8,699 bases of DNA from Gammaproteobacteria bacterium (GCA_027295975.1 JAPUJX010000455.1:1-8699), one strand, 5' to 3'. Positions 1-7,373 are shown, counted from the first letter of the stretch. Numbers and translations are program-made. The notes: a model not told the origin generated them from the letters alone.

Positions 1-104
1 CGCTTGGGGCAAGTTCGCGAAATGAGGGCACCCCGGAGGGGCGAAGCGTAGGAACGAAACAGAACTTCCCACCCCGCAACCAGGCCCGGACCTCCAAATA
101 CCTA
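1..104. other. Upstream flank with no recognisable gene
   Basis: No coding sequence can be supported here. In frame 1 a short open stretch ends at a TAG at 49-51, and frame 2 stops at 23-25; neither tail resembles EF-Tu or EF-G, the usual upstream neighbours of rpsJ in gammaproteobacteria. A small GC-rich hairpin is possible (CCCC 31-34 with GGGG 38-41), and CGCTT 1-5 could pair with AAGCG 44-48, but no T-tract follows. It is probably intergenic sequence or the end of a contig. Confidence 0.5.
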
Positions 105-133
105 TTGCGAGTCAACGAACCCGTCTGTATAGT
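105..133 (+). promoter_or_regulatory. Predicted sigma70 promoter of the S10 operon
   Basis: The -35 box is TTGCGA (105-110, 4 of 6 to consensus), followed by a 17-nt spacer and the -10 box TATAGT (128-133, 5 of 6). Transcription would start near 139-141, giving a leader of about 87 nt before rpsJ. The bases after the -10 (TCGGCGT, 134-140) are GC-rich, as is typical of stringently controlled ribosomal promoters; that regulatory role is inference. It is the best promoter-like match I found upstream of rpsJ. Confidence 0.65.
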
Positions 134-158
134 TCGGCGTCCCGTTTCACGGGCAACG

Positions 159-205
159 CCCATCCACGGTATTGCAGGTAGCAAATCGTTGGATGGGATT
201 TTTTT
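159..205 (+). terminator. Intrinsic-terminator-like attenuator in the S10 leader
   Basis: CCCATCCA (159-166) pairs perfectly with TGGATGGG (190-197). The stem continues inward through 167-170 with 185-188 (one base bulged, one G-T pair) and 172-175 with 181-184, closing on a 5-nt loop. A base after the stem, seven T residues run from 199 to 205. This has the shape of a Rho-independent terminator and lies about 20 nt before the rpsJ start. In E. coli, L4 (encoded by rplD in the same operon) represses the S10 operon by causing termination in the leader and blocking translation. An analogous role here is inferred from position and structure. A smaller hairpin (CCCG 141-144 with CGGG 150-153) precedes it. 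Confidence 0.7.
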
Positions 206-226
206 GAGTTTGGAGAACAGGAAACG

Positions 227-538
227 GTGCAAAACCCGCACATTCGCATACGGCTGAAAGCGTTCGATCACAGGCTGATCGACATTTCGACCCGGGAGAT
301 AGTGGAAACCGCGAAACGTACCGGGGCGCGGGTGAAGGGGCCAATTCCGCTGCCTACCCGGAAGGAACGTTTTACCGTTCTGATTTCGCCGCATGTCAAT
401 AAAGATGCGCGTGATCAATATGAAATCCGCACCCATAAACGCCTGCTGGACATCGTCGAACCCACGGATAAAACCATGGATGCGTTGATGAAGCTGGATC
501 TGGCCGCGGGTGTGGAAGTACAGATTAGTTTGAATTAG
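227..538 (+). CDS. rpsJ: 30S ribosomal protein S10
   Basis: S10 is a protein of the 30S head. In E. coli it also acts as NusE, in complex with NusB, in transcription antitermination. The 103-residue product is the usual family length and aligns end to end with E. coli S10. Landmarks are the N-terminal [14 protein letters not shown] (residues 6-19), [10 protein letters not shown] (25-34), [15 protein letters not shown] (38-52), the extended loop [17 protein letters not shown] (54-70) and the C-terminal [13 protein letters not shown]. The start is GTG, preceded by purine-rich AGGA (219-222) and GGAG (212-215); a longer N-terminus would not fit the family. It is the first gene after the promoter and leader attenuator, and it is set apart from rplC by a long spacer with a terminator-like hairpin. 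Confidence 0.97.
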   Translation: MQNPHIRIRLKAFDHRLIDISTREIVETAKRTGARVKGPIPLPTRKERFTVLISPHVNKDARDQYEIRTHKRLLDIVEPTDKTMDALMKLDLAAGVEVQISLN

Positions 539-542
539 CGAG

Positions 543-572
543 ACGCCGGTACCTGCAAAGGACCGGCGTTTT
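543..572 (+). terminator. Terminator-like hairpin after rpsJ (possible internal attenuator)
   Basis: ACGCCGGT (543-550) pairs perfectly with ACCGGCGT (562-569). After one bulged A (551) the stem extends by CCT (552-554) with AGG (559-561), closed by a GCAA tetraloop of the stable GNRA type. Four T residues (569-572) end the structure, the first of them paired. The 11-bp GC-rich stem is strong but the T-tract is short, so partial termination is more likely than a complete stop. It begins 5 nt after the rpsJ stop codon, between two genes normally cotranscribed, and would lower expression of rplC and downstream genes relative to rpsJ unless relieved. Confidence 0.6.
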
Positions 573-745
573 AGCGTACAGCCGCAGGGCTTTGAAAAGT
601 ACGCTCGACAAGACTCCGATGGGGGGTCATTGAAGCAGTAAAAGGCCGTTTACCAACCCCGGAGAGGGTCTGTTGGTACGCGGTTTCTGTATCTGCTGGC
701 TCGGTGTGCTGCGCCGAGGGAAACGACATTAGGAATTGACGGCCA
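573..745 (+). promoter_or_regulatory. Structured spacer before rplC (possible second leader)
   Basis: This stretch has no supported gene. It holds a hairpin of TACCAAC (651-657) with GTTGGTA (672-678), capped by CCC (658-660) with GGG (666-668) and extended outward by 646-649 with 680-683 across one mismatch. A second hairpin is CTCGG (700-704) with CCGAG (714-718). The rplC ribosome binding site, AGGA at 731-734, lies just after it. I could not find a convincing promoter: TTGAAA at 592-597 has only a poor -10 (TCCGAT) at 17-nt spacing. An RNA regulatory element or a weak promoter is possible; both are inference. Confidence 0.35.
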
Positions 746-1384
746 ATGGCTATTGGACTGGTAGGTACAAAACGGGGTATGACGCGGATCTTCACCGAAG
801 CGGGAGCGTCCGTGCCCGTAACGGTGATCGAAGTCGAGCCGAATCGCATCACCCAGGTCAAACGCATGGACTCCGACGGTTATACCGCTGTGCAGATAAC
901 GACGGGCAGCGTGCGACAAAATCATGTGAGCAAACCCAAAGCGGGCCATTTCGCCAAGGCAAATGCCCAGGCCGGTCGGGGGTTATGGGAATTCCGCGTT
1001 GACGAACTGGATGAAAGCTTGAGCGTCGGTTCCGAGATGGGTCTGGAGCAGTTCGAGCAGGGTCAGAAGGTTGATGTGCGGGGTGTATCAAAAGGCAAGG
1101 GTTTTGCCGGTGTCATAAAGCGTTGGAATTTCAGTGGTCAGGACAATAGCCATGGCAATTCGATCTCCCACCGTGCCCCGGGTTCGATTGGCATGTGCCA
1201 GACCCCGGGGAAAGTCTTCAGGGGGAAGAAGATGTCCGGTCATCTGGGGAATGTGCGCGTCACCACTCAGAATCTGGAGGTGGTGCGCGTGGATGCAGAA
1301 CGAAACCTGCTGTTGATCAAGGGCGCCGTCCCGGGACCGGCAGGCGGGGATGTCTACATACGTCCGGCGGTGAAAGGTCAATGA
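746..1384 (+). CDS. rplC: 50S ribosomal protein L3
   Basis: L3 is an early-assembly protein that binds 23S rRNA; its central loop reaches towards the peptidyl transferase centre. The product has 212 residues (E. coli 209). It opens with [18 protein letters not shown] (3-20) and [16 protein letters not shown] (24-39), carries [16 protein letters not shown] (114-129), and the signature loop [20 protein letters not shown] (136-155). Q152 corresponds to E. coli Q150, the residue methylated by PrmB. The C-terminal half keeps [19 protein letters not shown] (179-197). The ATG has AGGA 11 nt upstream. The long structured spacer before it is unusual, while rplD follows after 49 nt with its own strong binding site. 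Confidence 0.97.
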   Translation: MAIGLVGTKRGMTRIFTEAGASVPVTVIEVEPNRITQVKRMDSDGYTAVQITTGSVRQNHVSKPKAGHFAKANAQAGRGLWEFRVDELDESLSVGSEMGLEQFEQGQKVDVRGVSKGKGFAGVIKRWNFSGQDNSHGNSISHRAPGSIGMCQTPGKVFRGKKMSGHLGNVRVTTQNLEVVRVDAERNLLLIKGAVPGPAGGDVYIRPAVKGQ

Positions 1385-1433
1385 TTCGACAACCTGTTAT
1401 CGACGGAGCATCAAGCGCGGAGGAAATACGGGG

Positions 1434-2039
1434 ATGAACCTTAGCTTGGCTGCGAACGGCGGCACCGTGGAGATTTCCGATGCCGCGTTCGGGCGGGAAT
1501 ACAACGAAGCGCTGGTACATCAGGTGGTCGTGGCTTATCTGGCGGGCGCGCGTCAGGGCACCCGCGCGGGCAAAAGCCGTTCGGAAGTGCGAGGCGGGGG
1601 GCGTAAGCCCTGGCGGCAGAAAGGTACGGGTCGTGCCCGTGCAGGTACTATTCGCAGCCCCATCTGGCGAGGCGGTGGGCAGACCTTTGCGATCAAACCT
1701 CAGGATCACTCGACCAAAGTCAATCGCAAGATGTATCGCGGTGCCCTGCGTTGCATTCTGTCGGAGCTGGTCCGCCAGGAACGCCTGGTCGCCTGCGAAG
1801 ATTTTTCCGTTGAAGCCCCAAAAACCAAAGCCCTCCTCGAACAACTCAAAACCCTGGAACTCGCCAATGTACTCATCGTCACGGAGTCCGTGGACGAGAA
1901 CCTTTATCTGTCCGCGCGCAATCTCAAGAATGTCGATGTGCGTGACGTTGCGGGAATCGATCCGGTCAGCCTGATCCGTCACGAGAAGGTGCTGATGACG
2001 GTGAGTGCGCTAAAGAAGATGGAAGAGGCGCTCGCATGA
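1434..2039 (+). CDS. rplD: 50S ribosomal protein L4 (probable S10-operon autoregulator)
   Basis: L4 binds domain I of 23S rRNA and its long basic loop lines the peptide exit tunnel. In E. coli it also represses its own operon through the S10 leader. The product is 201 residues, the same as in E. coli, and collinear with it: [20 protein letters not shown] (19-38), the loop with [14 protein letters not shown] (58-71) and SPIWRGGG (75-82), then [20 protein letters not shown] and [16 protein letters not shown]63 in the loop matches the E. coli residue changed in erythromycin-resistant mutants (K63E). The ATG has GGAGGA (1419-1424) 9 nt upstream. The end overlaps rplW by 4 nt (ATGA), so the two are probably translationally coupled. 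Autoregulation here is inferred from the family and from the attenuator-like leader. Confidence 0.97.
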   Translation: MNLSLAANGGTVEISDAAFGREYNEALVHQVVVAYLAGARQGTRAGKSRSEVRGGGRKPWRQKGTGRARAGTIRSPIWRGGGQTFAIKPQDHSTKVNRKMYRGALRCILSELVRQERLVACEDFSVEAPKTKALLEQLKTLELANVLIVTESVDENLYLSARNLKNVDVRDVAGIDPVSLIRHEKVLMTVSALKKMEEALA

Positions 2040-2332
2040 ATCAGGAAAGAATCTACACCGTATTGATTGAGCCGCATATCTCCGAAAAGGTGTCTCTACT
2101 GGGGGATTCGAGCAATCAGTATGCATTCAAGGTGGCGAGGGACGCGAGCAAGCGGGAGATAAAAGAAGCAGTGGAAGTGCTTTTCAAGGTATCGGTCGAA
2201 AACGTCTCCACATTGAACGTAAAAGGGAAGGTCAAACGCACCGTTCGGGGTACGTCCCGGGCCAAAAACTGGAAAAAGGCCTATGTACGGGTTGCCGACG
2301 GGCAAGAGATCGACTTCATGGTAACGGATTGA
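2036..2332 (+). CDS. rplW: 50S ribosomal protein L23
   Basis: L23 sits at the peptide tunnel exit and is the docking site for trigger factor and the signal recognition particle. The product is 98 residues (E. coli 100). It contains EPHISEKVS (12-20), where E17 corresponds to E. coli E18, the trigger-factor contact. It also has [20 protein letters not shown] (31-50) and NVKGKVKR (61-68) with [17 protein letters not shown] (78-94). The ATG overlaps the rplD stop by 4 nt, and GAAGAGG (2022-2028), inside rplD, serves as ribosome binding site. rplB begins only 3 nt after its stop. Confidence 0.96.
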   Translation: MNQERIYTVLIEPHISEKVSLLGDSSNQYAFKVARDASKREIKEAVEVLFKVSVENVSTLNVKGKVKRTVRGTSRAKNWKKAYVRVADGQEIDFMVTD

Positions 2333-2335
2333 GTC

Positions 2336-3163
2336 ATGGCTGTAGTTAAAGCAAAACCGACTTCTCCAGGACGCCGATTTGTCGTCTCGGTGGTCAATCG
2401 TGAGTTGCACAAAGGTGCGCCTTATAAACCGCTGTTGTCTGCCCAGAGTAATACCGGCGGTCGAAACAACACGGGTCGCATTACGAGCCGGCATCGCGGC
2501 GGCGGGCACAAACAGCATTACCGGTTGATAGATTTCAAACGCGACAAGGACAACGTGCCTGCCAGGGTGGAGCGTTTGGAGTACGACCCTAACCGCACGG
2601 CGAACATCGCGCTTTTACTTTATCTGGATGGCGAGCGCCGTTACATCATAGCCCCGCGCGGCGTGAGTGCCGGTGACGAACTCCGTAGCGGCAGTTCGGC
2701 ACCCATCCGTCCCGGCAATGCCATGCAGTTGCGCAGCCTTCCGGTGGGAAGCGTGGTGCATTGTATCGAACTGAAACCCGGTAAAGGAGCGCAGTTGGCG
2801 CGCAGTGCGGGCTCTTCGGCGCAGTTGGTTGCCCGTGAAGGCACCTACGCCACGTTGCGGTTGCGCTCGGGTGAGATGCGCAGGGTATTGGCCGACTGCC
2901 GGGCAACCCTCGGTGAGGTAGGTAACAGCGAACACAACCTTCGCTCTCTGGGTAAGGCGGGCGCAAAACGCTGGCGTGGGGTACGCCCGACGGTGCGTGG
3001 TGTGGCGATGAATCCCGTTGATCACCCACATGGCGGCGGGGAGGGAAAAACATCCGGTGGACGTCATCCGGTAACTCCCTGGGGTGTTCCCACCAAAGGT
3101 TACAAGACCCGAAAAAACAAGCGCACGGATAAGCTCATCGTCCGTCGTCGAGGTAGGAGATAA
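2336..3163 (+). CDS. rplB: 50S ribosomal protein L2
   Basis: L2 is one of the most conserved ribosomal proteins; it binds 23S rRNA, supports subunit association and is needed for peptidyl transferase activity. The product is 275 residues (E. coli 273). It shows [17 protein letters not shown] (4-20), [20 protein letters not shown] (41-60), [16 protein letters not shown] (79-94), [15 protein letters not shown] (155-169) and [20 protein letters not shown] (215-234). H230 aligns with the conserved histidine (H229 in E. coli mature numbering) implicated in peptide-bond formation. The basic tail ends VRRRGRR. The start lies 3 nt after rplW with only a weak GGA upstream (2326-2328), so translation probably depends on coupling. 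Confidence 0.98.
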   Translation: MAVVKAKPTSPGRRFVVSVVNRELHKGAPYKPLLSAQSNTGGRNNTGRITSRHRGGGHKQHYRLIDFKRDKDNVPARVERLEYDPNRTANIALLLYLDGERRYIIAPRGVSAGDELRSGSSAPIRPGNAMQLRSLPVGSVVHCIELKPGKGAQLARSAGSSAQLVAREGTYATLRLRSGEMRRVLADCRATLGEVGNSEHNLRSLGKAGAKRWRGVRPTVRGVAMNPVDHPHGGGEGKTSGGRHPVTPWGVPTKGYKTRKNKRTDKLIVRRRGRR

Positions 3164-3166
3164 GCG

Positions 3167-3442
3167 ATGCCAAGATCGCTGCACAAGGGACCTTTCGTAG
3201 ATCTCCATCTCATGAAGAAGGTGGAGAAGGCGGTGGCGAACAATGAAAAGCGACCGATCAAAACCTGGTCGCGCCGTTCGATGATTGTTCCCGATATGGT
3301 TGGGCTGACCATCGCCGTACACAACGGTCGTCAGCACATTCCCGTGTTCATCAACGAAGACATGGTGGGGCACAAGTTGGGCGAATTTTCTCCCACGCGT
3401 ACTTTTCGCGGGCATGCCGCCGATAGGAAGGCGCGCCGTTAG
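3167..3442 (+). CDS. rpsS: 30S ribosomal protein S19
   Basis: S19 binds the head of the 30S subunit together with S13 and contacts 16S rRNA near the A-site tRNA. The product is 91 residues (E. coli 92), with [17 protein letters not shown] (3-19), [16 protein letters not shown] (31-46), [20 protein letters not shown] (49-68) and [15 protein letters not shown] (69-83). The last two contain the conserved S19 signature region. The ATG has AGGAG (3155-3159) 7 nt upstream, inside the end of rplB, and the gap to rplB is 3 nt. It sits between rplB and rplV, as expected for the operon. Confidence 0.97.
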   Translation: MPRSLHKGPFVDLHLMKKVEKAVANNEKRPIKTWSRRSMIVPDMVGLTIAVHNGRQHIPVFINEDMVGHKLGEFSPTRTFRGHAADRKARR

Positions 3443-3464
3443 CGCGAGGTGTTAGGAGACGTTG

Positions 3465-3797
3465 ATGCAGGTAAGTGCCACGACAAAACGATTGAGGATA
3501 TCTCCACAGAAAGTTCGCTTGATCGTGGATCAGGTTCGCGGCAAGCCCGTGGAAGAGGCCCTGGACTTTTTGAGTTTCAGCCCTCAAAAAGCCGCTGGTC
3601 TGGTTCGTAAAGTGGTGGAGTCGGCGATTGCTAACGCGGAAAACAACGAGGGCGCGGATATCGATGAGTTGAAGATCATGGAAGTTTTTGTCAACGCGGG
3701 GCTCACCATGAAGCGCATCAAGCCACGCGCCAAAGGAAGAGCGGATCGAATATTGAAACGGACCAGTCACATTACCGTGACGGTTACTGACGAGTAG
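3465..3797 (+). CDS. rplV: 50S ribosomal protein L22
   Basis: L22 contacts all six domains of 23S rRNA, and its beta-hairpin lines the exit tunnel. I chose the ATG at 3465 over the in-frame TTG at 3462. AGGAG (3454-3458) stands 6 nt before the ATG but only 3 nt before the TTG, and the ATG gives 110 residues, exactly the E. coli length. Conserved parts are [20 protein letters not shown] (11-30), [19 protein letters not shown] (49-67) and the hairpin region [20 protein letters not shown] (82-101). M82-K83-R84 is the triplet deleted in an erythromycin-resistant E. coli mutant and is intact here. Confidence 0.96.
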   Translation: MQVSATTKRLRISPQKVRLIVDQVRGKPVEEALDFLSFSPQKAAGLVRKVVESAIANAENNEGADIDELKIMEVFVNAGLTMKRIKPRAKGRADRILKRTSHITVTVTDE

Positions 3798-3804
3798 GTT
3801 ACGT

Positions 3805-4464
3805 ATGGGGCAGAAAGTACATCCCATTGGCATTCGGCTCGGGATCGTCAAAGAACACTCTTCGGTCTGGTATGCAGAAAAGAAGAAATATCCCGAGTAC
3901 CTGTTGAACGACCTGGCGGTGCGCGAGTATCTGCGTAAACGGTTGTCTCAGGCATCGATCAGCAGGATCGAGATCCAGCGTCCCGCGCAGAATGCCCGGA
4001 TCAGCATACATACCGCCCGGCCGGGCATCGTGATTGGCAAGAAAGGCGAAGACGTCGAACGATTGCGCATGGAAGTGTCACGTCTGATGGGCGTGCCCGT
4101 GCATATTAATATCGAGGAAATTCGCAAGCCGGAACTGGACGCGTTGTTGGTGGCCCAGAACGTTGCGCAGCAGCTCGAGCGCCGGGTGCAGTTCCGACGC
4201 GCCATGCGTCGAGTCATTCAGAACGCCATGCGTCTGGGCGCACAAGGCATCAAGGTGCGTGTCGCGGGTCGTTTGGGCGGGGCCGAGATTGCCCGTTCCG
4301 AGGTGTATCACGAAGGACGCGTACCACTACATACGTTACGGGCGGATATCGACTATGCCGTCTGGGAAGCGCATACCACCTACGGCGTGATCGGTATCAA
4401 GGTGTGGATATTCAAGGGCGAGATCATTGGTACGGAAGAAGAAGGCCAGTCGCCCGCGGGGTAA
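3805..4464 (+). CDS. rpsC: 30S ribosomal protein S3
   Basis: S3 lies at the mRNA entry channel and, with S4 and S5, contributes to mRNA unwinding. The product is 219 residues against 233 in E. coli, the difference being a shorter C-terminal tail. It starts [20 protein letters not shown] and has a type II KH domain with the GxxG loop in [17 protein letters not shown] (72-88; GKKG at 78-81). R131, R132 and R135 match the E. coli R131, R132 and K135 needed for helicase activity, with a conservative K to R change at 135. The C-terminal domain has [14 protein letters not shown] (153-166) and [16 protein letters not shown] (171-186). The start follows rplV by 7 nt; TAGG at 3795-3798 overlaps the rplV stop and may serve as binding site. 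Confidence 0.97.
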   Translation: MGQKVHPIGIRLGIVKEHSSVWYAEKKKYPEYLLNDLAVREYLRKRLSQASISRIEIQRPAQNARISIHTARPGIVIGKKGEDVERLRMEVSRLMGVPVHINIEEIRKPELDALLVAQNVAQQLERRVQFRRAMRRVIQNAMRLGAQGIKVRVAGRLGGAEIARSEVYHEGRVPLHTLRADIDYAVWEAHTTYGVIGIKVWIFKGEIIGTEEEGQSPAG

Positions 4465-4480
4465 GTAAGGGTTTAATCCA

Positions 4481-4894
4481 GTGTTACAGCCAAAAAGAAC
4501 AAAGTTTCGTAAGCAGCACAAAGGTCGCAATCGCGGCCTGGCGCAGCGCGGTAACCGTGTCAGCTTTGGCGAGTACGGCCTCAAAGCCGTGGGTCGAGGT
4601 CGCATGACGGCGCGTCAGATCGAAGCGGCCCGGCGAGCCATGACCCGACGTATCAAACGGGGTGGGAAAATCTGGATCCGCGTGTTTCCGGACAAGCCGA
4701 TTACCAAAAAACCGTTGGAAGTGCGGCAGGGTAAAGGCAAGGGTGCCGTCGAATATTGGGTTGCCCTCATTCAACCGGGCAGGGTGCTCTATGAAATCGA
4801 AGGCGTTTCGGAAGCCGACGCACGTGATGCATTTGCGCTCGCTTCGGCAAAACTGCCGTTTCCAACGGTGTTTGTAAAACGATCGGCAATGTAG
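4481..4894 (+). CDS. rplP: 50S ribosomal protein L16
   Basis: L16 helps shape the A-site region of the large subunit and joins late in assembly. The product is 137 residues (E. coli 136), from [20 protein letters not shown] onwards. It includes [20 protein letters not shown] (29-48), [20 protein letters not shown] (52-71), [17 protein letters not shown] (72-88) and [15 protein letters not shown] (91-105). R82 corresponds to E. coli R81, the arginine hydroxylated by YcfD. There is one extra residue near position 23. The start is GTG, the point where the family sequence begins, with AAGGG (4467-4471) 9 nt upstream. Confidence 0.97.
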   Translation: MLQPKRTKFRKQHKGRNRGLAQRGNRVSFGEYGLKAVGRGRMTARQIEAARRAMTRRIKRGGKIWIRVFPDKPITKKPLEVRQGKGKGAVEYWVALIQPGRVLYEIEGVSEADARDAFALASAKLPFPTVFVKRSAM

Positions 4895-4906
4895 GCGAAT
4901 GGTGAA

Positions 4907-5098
4907 ATGAAGGCATCGGAACTGCGCGAAAAGAGTATCGAAGAGCTGCAACAAGAGCTCCTGAAGCTGCGCAAAGAACAGTTTCAATACCGCATGCAGA
5001 AAGCCAGCGGTCAACTCGGACAGACGCATTTTCTGGTTGATGCGCGGCACGACATAGCACGAGTGAAGACGGTCATGCAGGAGAAGCAGAATGGCTGA
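4907..5098 (+). CDS. rpmC: 50S ribosomal protein L29
   Basis: L29 is a small two-helix protein beside L23 at the tunnel exit. The product is 63 residues, as in E. coli: [20 protein letters not shown], then [20 protein letters not shown] (21-40) and a C-terminal helix with [12 protein letters not shown] (49-60). The ATG is 12 nt after the rplP stop and the ribosome binding site is weak: TAGG at 4892-4895 overlaps the rplP stop at 11-nt spacing, and GGTGA at 4901-4905 is too close. Translation may be coupled to rplP. Its end overlaps the rpsQ start by 8 nt. Confidence 0.95.
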   Translation: MKASELREKSIEELQQELLKLRKEQFQYRMQKASGQLGQTHFLVDARHDIARVKTVMQEKQNG

Positions 5099-5369
5099 AC
5101 AGTCAGCCGAGATTAAGCGGTCGGGTCGGGTAGCGACCGGCACGGTAGTCAGTGACCGAATGGACAAATCCATCACGGTGCTCATCGAGCGTCGTGTACG
5201 GCATCCGGTTTACGGCAAGATCATTCGTCTATCGTCCAAATTACATGCGCATGATGAGAATAACGAATGCAAAATTGGTGACAAGGTGACGGTAGTGGAG
5301 TGCCGGCCGTTGTCGAAGACGAAATCCTGGATGCTGCGGAGCGTTGATGTGCGGACGCGGGACATTTGA
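5091..5369 (+). CDS. rpsQ: 30S ribosomal protein S17
   Basis: S17 is a primary 16S rRNA-binding protein with an OB fold, active early in 30S assembly. The product is 92 residues against 84 in E. coli; most of the extra length is at the N-terminus before [20 protein letters not shown] (16-35). Conserved parts are [20 protein letters not shown] (36-55), [11 protein letters not shown] (56-66) and [11 protein letters not shown] (70-80), the last being the family signature. The ATG overlaps the end of rpmC by 8 nt and has AGGAG (5079-5083) 7 nt upstream. It is the last gene of the classical S10 operon, yet rplN follows after only 22 nt. Confidence 0.96.
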   Translation: MAEQSAEIKRSGRVATGTVVSDRMDKSITVLIERRVRHPVYGKIIRLSSKLHAHDENNECKIGDKVTVVECRPLSKTKSWMLRSVDVRTRDI

Positions 5370-5391
5370 TGAGGGGTTTGAGGATTAGCCG

Positions 5392-5760
5392 ATGATTCAA
5401 TCAGAAACCATGTTGCAGGTCGCCGACAACAGCGGTGCGCGCCGCGTGCAATGTATCAAGGTGCTCGGTGGGTCTCGTCGGCGATACGCGGGTATCGGCG
5501 ACATCATCAAGGTAACGGTGAAGGAAGCCATACCGCGGGGCCGGGTTCGCAAAGGACAGGTGATGAATGCGGTTGTGGTACGGACCAGGAAGGGTATCCG
5601 TCGCCAGGACGGTTCAATTATCCGGTTCGATCATAATGCCGCGGTTCTGCTCACCCCGCAGAACCAGCCGGTAGGCACGCGGATTTTTGGCCCGGTCACG
5701 AGAGAACTGAGAACGGAAAACTTCATGCGCATTATCTCGTTGGCGCCGGAAGTGCTTTGA
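5392..5760 (+). CDS. rplN: 50S ribosomal protein L14
   Basis: L14 lies at the subunit interface, contacts L19 and 23S rRNA, and is the docking site of the silencing factor RsfS. The product is 122 residues (E. coli 123): [20 protein letters not shown] (5-24), [20 protein letters not shown] (25-44), [20 protein letters not shown] (45-64), [20 protein letters not shown] (67-86) and [13 protein letters not shown] (95-107). The ATG has GAGGA (5380-5384) 7 nt upstream. In E. coli this gene opens the separate spc operon after a longer gap; here the gap is 22 nt with no room for an intergenic promoter, so read-through from the S10 genes is likely. Confidence 0.97.
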   Translation: MIQSETMLQVADNSGARRVQCIKVLGGSRRRYAGIGDIIKVTVKEAIPRGRVRKGQVMNAVVVRTRKGIRRQDGSIIRFDHNAAVLLTPQNQPVGTRIFGPVTRELRTENFMRIISLAPEVL

Positions 5761-5774
5761 GCAGGCAGATTGGG

Positions 5775-6089
5775 ATGTTGAAGATCAAGAAAAATGATGA
5801 GGTAGTGGTAATCGCCGGGCGCGACAGAGGTCGACGCGGAGCGGTTCTGAAGGTGCTGGACAACGGCAGATTACTCGTTTCCGGAATCAACCTGGTGAAA
5901 AAACACCAGCGGCCCAATCCCAATATCGGCCAGCGAGGGGGCATTGTCGAGCAGGAGGCACCGATGCAGGCGTCCAACGTCGCCATCTGGAACGACGAAT
6001 CCGGGAAGGCTGATCGAGTTGGATTTCGCATCACGGACGGGAAGAAGGAGCGTTTCTACAAGTCCACCGACAAGGTGATCGAAGAGTAA
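5775..6089 (+). CDS. rplX: 50S ribosomal protein L24
   Basis: L24 is an assembly initiator protein that binds the 5' region of 23S rRNA. I chose the ATG at 5775, giving 104 residues, the E. coli length, with the family start [20 protein letters not shown] (2-21). An alternative TTG at 5757 overlaps the rplN stop (GGAAG 5748-5752, 4 nt before it) and would add six residues without family support. The N-terminal part is a KOW motif. It is followed by [14 protein letters not shown] (37-50), [19 protein letters not shown] (55-73) and [18 protein letters not shown] (77-94). For the ATG the binding site is weak (AGG at 5763-5765). Confidence 0.93.
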   Translation: MLKIKKNDEVVVIAGRDRGRRGAVLKVLDNGRLLVSGINLVKKHQRPNPNIGQRGGIVEQEAPMQASNVAIWNDESGKADRVGFRITDGKKERFYKSTDKVIEE

Positions 6090-6096
6090 GAAAGTA

Positions 6097-6636
6097 ATGG
6101 CAAATTTGCATCAACAGTTTGTGAGCGAGATCCAGCCGCGTTTGCAGAAAACCCTCGAATTCGCAAATATCATGCAGGTTCCGCGTTTGGAAAAAGTCTC
6201 GCTCAATATGGGCGTGGGTGATGCGGTGGGCGATCGTAAAATCATGGATCACGCGGTTCATGACCTCACCCTGATCGCCGGTCAGCAGCCAGTCGTCACC
6301 AACGCGCGTAAGTCGGAAGCCGCTTTCAAAATTCGCGCTGGTTGGCCAGTCGGTTGTAAAGTCACGTTGCGCCGCGAACGGATGTACGAATTCATCGAAC
6401 GTCTGATCGGCATCGCTATTCCAAGGATGCGGGACTTCCGTGGTTTAAACCCGCGGTCGTTCGACGGGCGTGGAAATTTCTCCATGGGTATAACGGAGCA
6501 GATCGTGTTTCCGGAAGTCGACTACGACAAGATCGACACGATTCGCGGTTTGAACATCACCATTACCACCTCGGCACAAACGGACGAGGAAGGCCTGGCT
6601 TTGCTGCGCGCCTTCAGTTTTCCGTTTAGAGACTGA
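6097..6636 (+). CDS. rplE: 50S ribosomal protein L5
   Basis: L5 binds 5S rRNA together with L18 and forms part of the central protuberance, contacting the 30S head. The product is 179 residues, the same as E. coli. It has [20 protein letters not shown] (28-47), the signature [20 protein letters not shown] (59-78), [20 protein letters not shown] (79-98), [20 protein letters not shown] (108-127) and [17 protein letters not shown] (138-154). It ends in AFSFPFRD. The ATG follows rplX by 7 nt with only a weak GAAGAG (6081-6086) upstream. In E. coli, S8 represses the spc operon at the start of this gene; I did not see a clear equivalent. Confidence 0.97.
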   Translation: MANLHQQFVSEIQPRLQKTLEFANIMQVPRLEKVSLNMGVGDAVGDRKIMDHAVHDLTLIAGQQPVVTNARKSEAAFKIRAGWPVGCKVTLRRERMYEFIERLIGIAIPRMRDFRGLNPRSFDGRGNFSMGITEQIVFPEVDYDKIDTIRGLNITITTSAQTDEEGLALLRAFSFPFRD

Positions 6637-6652
6637 ATCTGGAAGCGAAAAC

Positions 6653-6958
6653 ATGGCAAAAACGTCGATTATTGAACGGGAAAAGAAGCGCATCCGAACG
6701 GTACGGAAGTATGCGAAGAGAAGGGCCGCTTTGAAAGCCGTTATCAGCGATCGCAACGCAACGGACGACGAGCGTTGGGAGGCACAACTCAAGCTGCAGA
6801 AACTGCCTCGCGATGCGAGCCCGGTGCGTTTGCGGCGCCGTTGTGGGCTGACCGGTCGACCACATGGGGTTTATCGAAAATTTGGATTGGGTCGCAACAA
6901 ACTTCGCGAAGCTGCTATGCGTGGAGACGTGCCCGGCCTTGTCAAGGCAAGTTGGTAG
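6653..6958 (+). CDS. rpsN: 30S ribosomal protein S14, zinc-free long form
   Basis: S14 is a protein of the 30S head needed for late assembly. The product is 101 residues, like E. coli, and is the zinc-independent type. It has a single cysteine (C64) and lacks the paired CxxC motifs of the short zinc-binding form. The N-terminus is [20 protein letters not shown], and the conserved C-terminal half holds [20 protein letters not shown] (64-83) and [18 protein letters not shown] (84-101). The ATG has GGAAG (6641-6645) 7 nt upstream and lies 16 nt after rplE. A zinc-free S14 here agrees with the proteobacterial assignment. Confidence 0.97.
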   Translation: MAKTSIIEREKKRIRTVRKYAKRRAALKAVISDRNATDDERWEAQLKLQKLPRDASPVRLRRRCGLTGRPHGVYRKFGLGRNKLREAAMRGDVPGLVKASW

Positions 6959-6967
6959 GAGTACTCC

Positions 6968-7360
6968 ATGACGATGCAAGATCCCATTGCCGATTTACTC
7001 ACGCGAATTCGCAACGCCCAGTTGGCGAGCCACCCGCAGGTCGAAATGTCTTCTTCCAAGGTAAAAATGGCTATTTGTCAGGTTCTGAAAGATGAAGGAT
7101 ACATAGATGGCTTCGATGTCTCTCAGGAGAACAAGCCCAGGTTGAATGTCCAACTGCGTTACCACGAGGGGCGAGGCGTCATTGCGGAGATCCATCGGGT
7201 CAGCCGTCCGGGGTTACGAATTTACAAGGAGTCCACAAATCTGCCGAATGTGCGCGGCGGGCTGGGTGTCGCGGTTATCAGCACCAGCAAAGGCCTCCTG
7301 ACAGATCGTTCCGCGCGTTCGCAAGGTGTCGGCGGCGAAGTACTGTTTACGGTGTTTTGA
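6968..7360 (+). CDS. rpsH: 30S ribosomal protein S8 (spc-operon regulator in E. coli)
   Basis: S8 binds helix 21 of 16S rRNA and is needed for platform assembly. In E. coli it also represses the spc operon by binding the mRNA near the rplE start. The product is 130 residues, as in E. coli: [40 protein letters not shown] (27-46), [15 protein letters not shown] (76-90) and the signature region [20 protein letters not shown] (94-113; STSKG at 105-109). AGGAG (6957-6961) overlaps the rpsN stop and lies 6 nt before the ATG. Autoregulation is possible by analogy only. Confidence 0.97.
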   Translation: MTMQDPIADLLTRIRNAQLASHPQVEMSSSKVKMAICQVLKDEGYIDGFDVSQENKPRLNVQLRYHEGRGVIAEIHRVSRPGLRIYKESTNLPNVRGGLGVAVISTSKGLLTDRSARSQGVGGEVLFTVF

Positions 7361-7373
7361 AGAGGTTAGAGCG

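Noticed and set aside
3..254. Long open stretch in frame 3 across the leader and the rpsJ start
   Set aside because: It runs through the promoter and terminator-like hairpin into rpsJ in another frame, and the translation resembles no protein I know.
592..620. Possible promoter before rplC
   Set aside because: TTGAAA is a fair -35, but the element at 17-nt spacing (TCCGAT) matches a -10 poorly, and other spacings were no better.
3462..3464. TTG as start of rplV
   Set aside because: It is only 3 nt from the ribosome binding site, whereas the adjacent ATG at 3465 has normal spacing and gives the standard 110-residue length.
6080..6130. Possible S8 operator at the rplE start
   Set aside because: Only a weak 4-bp stem with a bulged G (ATG-G-C at 6097-6101 with GCAT at 6108-6111) can be drawn. 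It is much weaker than the E. coli element, so the sequence alone does not support it.
7326..7373. Upstream extension of rplF
   Set aside because: It lies inside rpsH and encodes 16 residues with no counterpart in L6 proteins; the ATG at 7374 has its own binding site and gives 177 residues.
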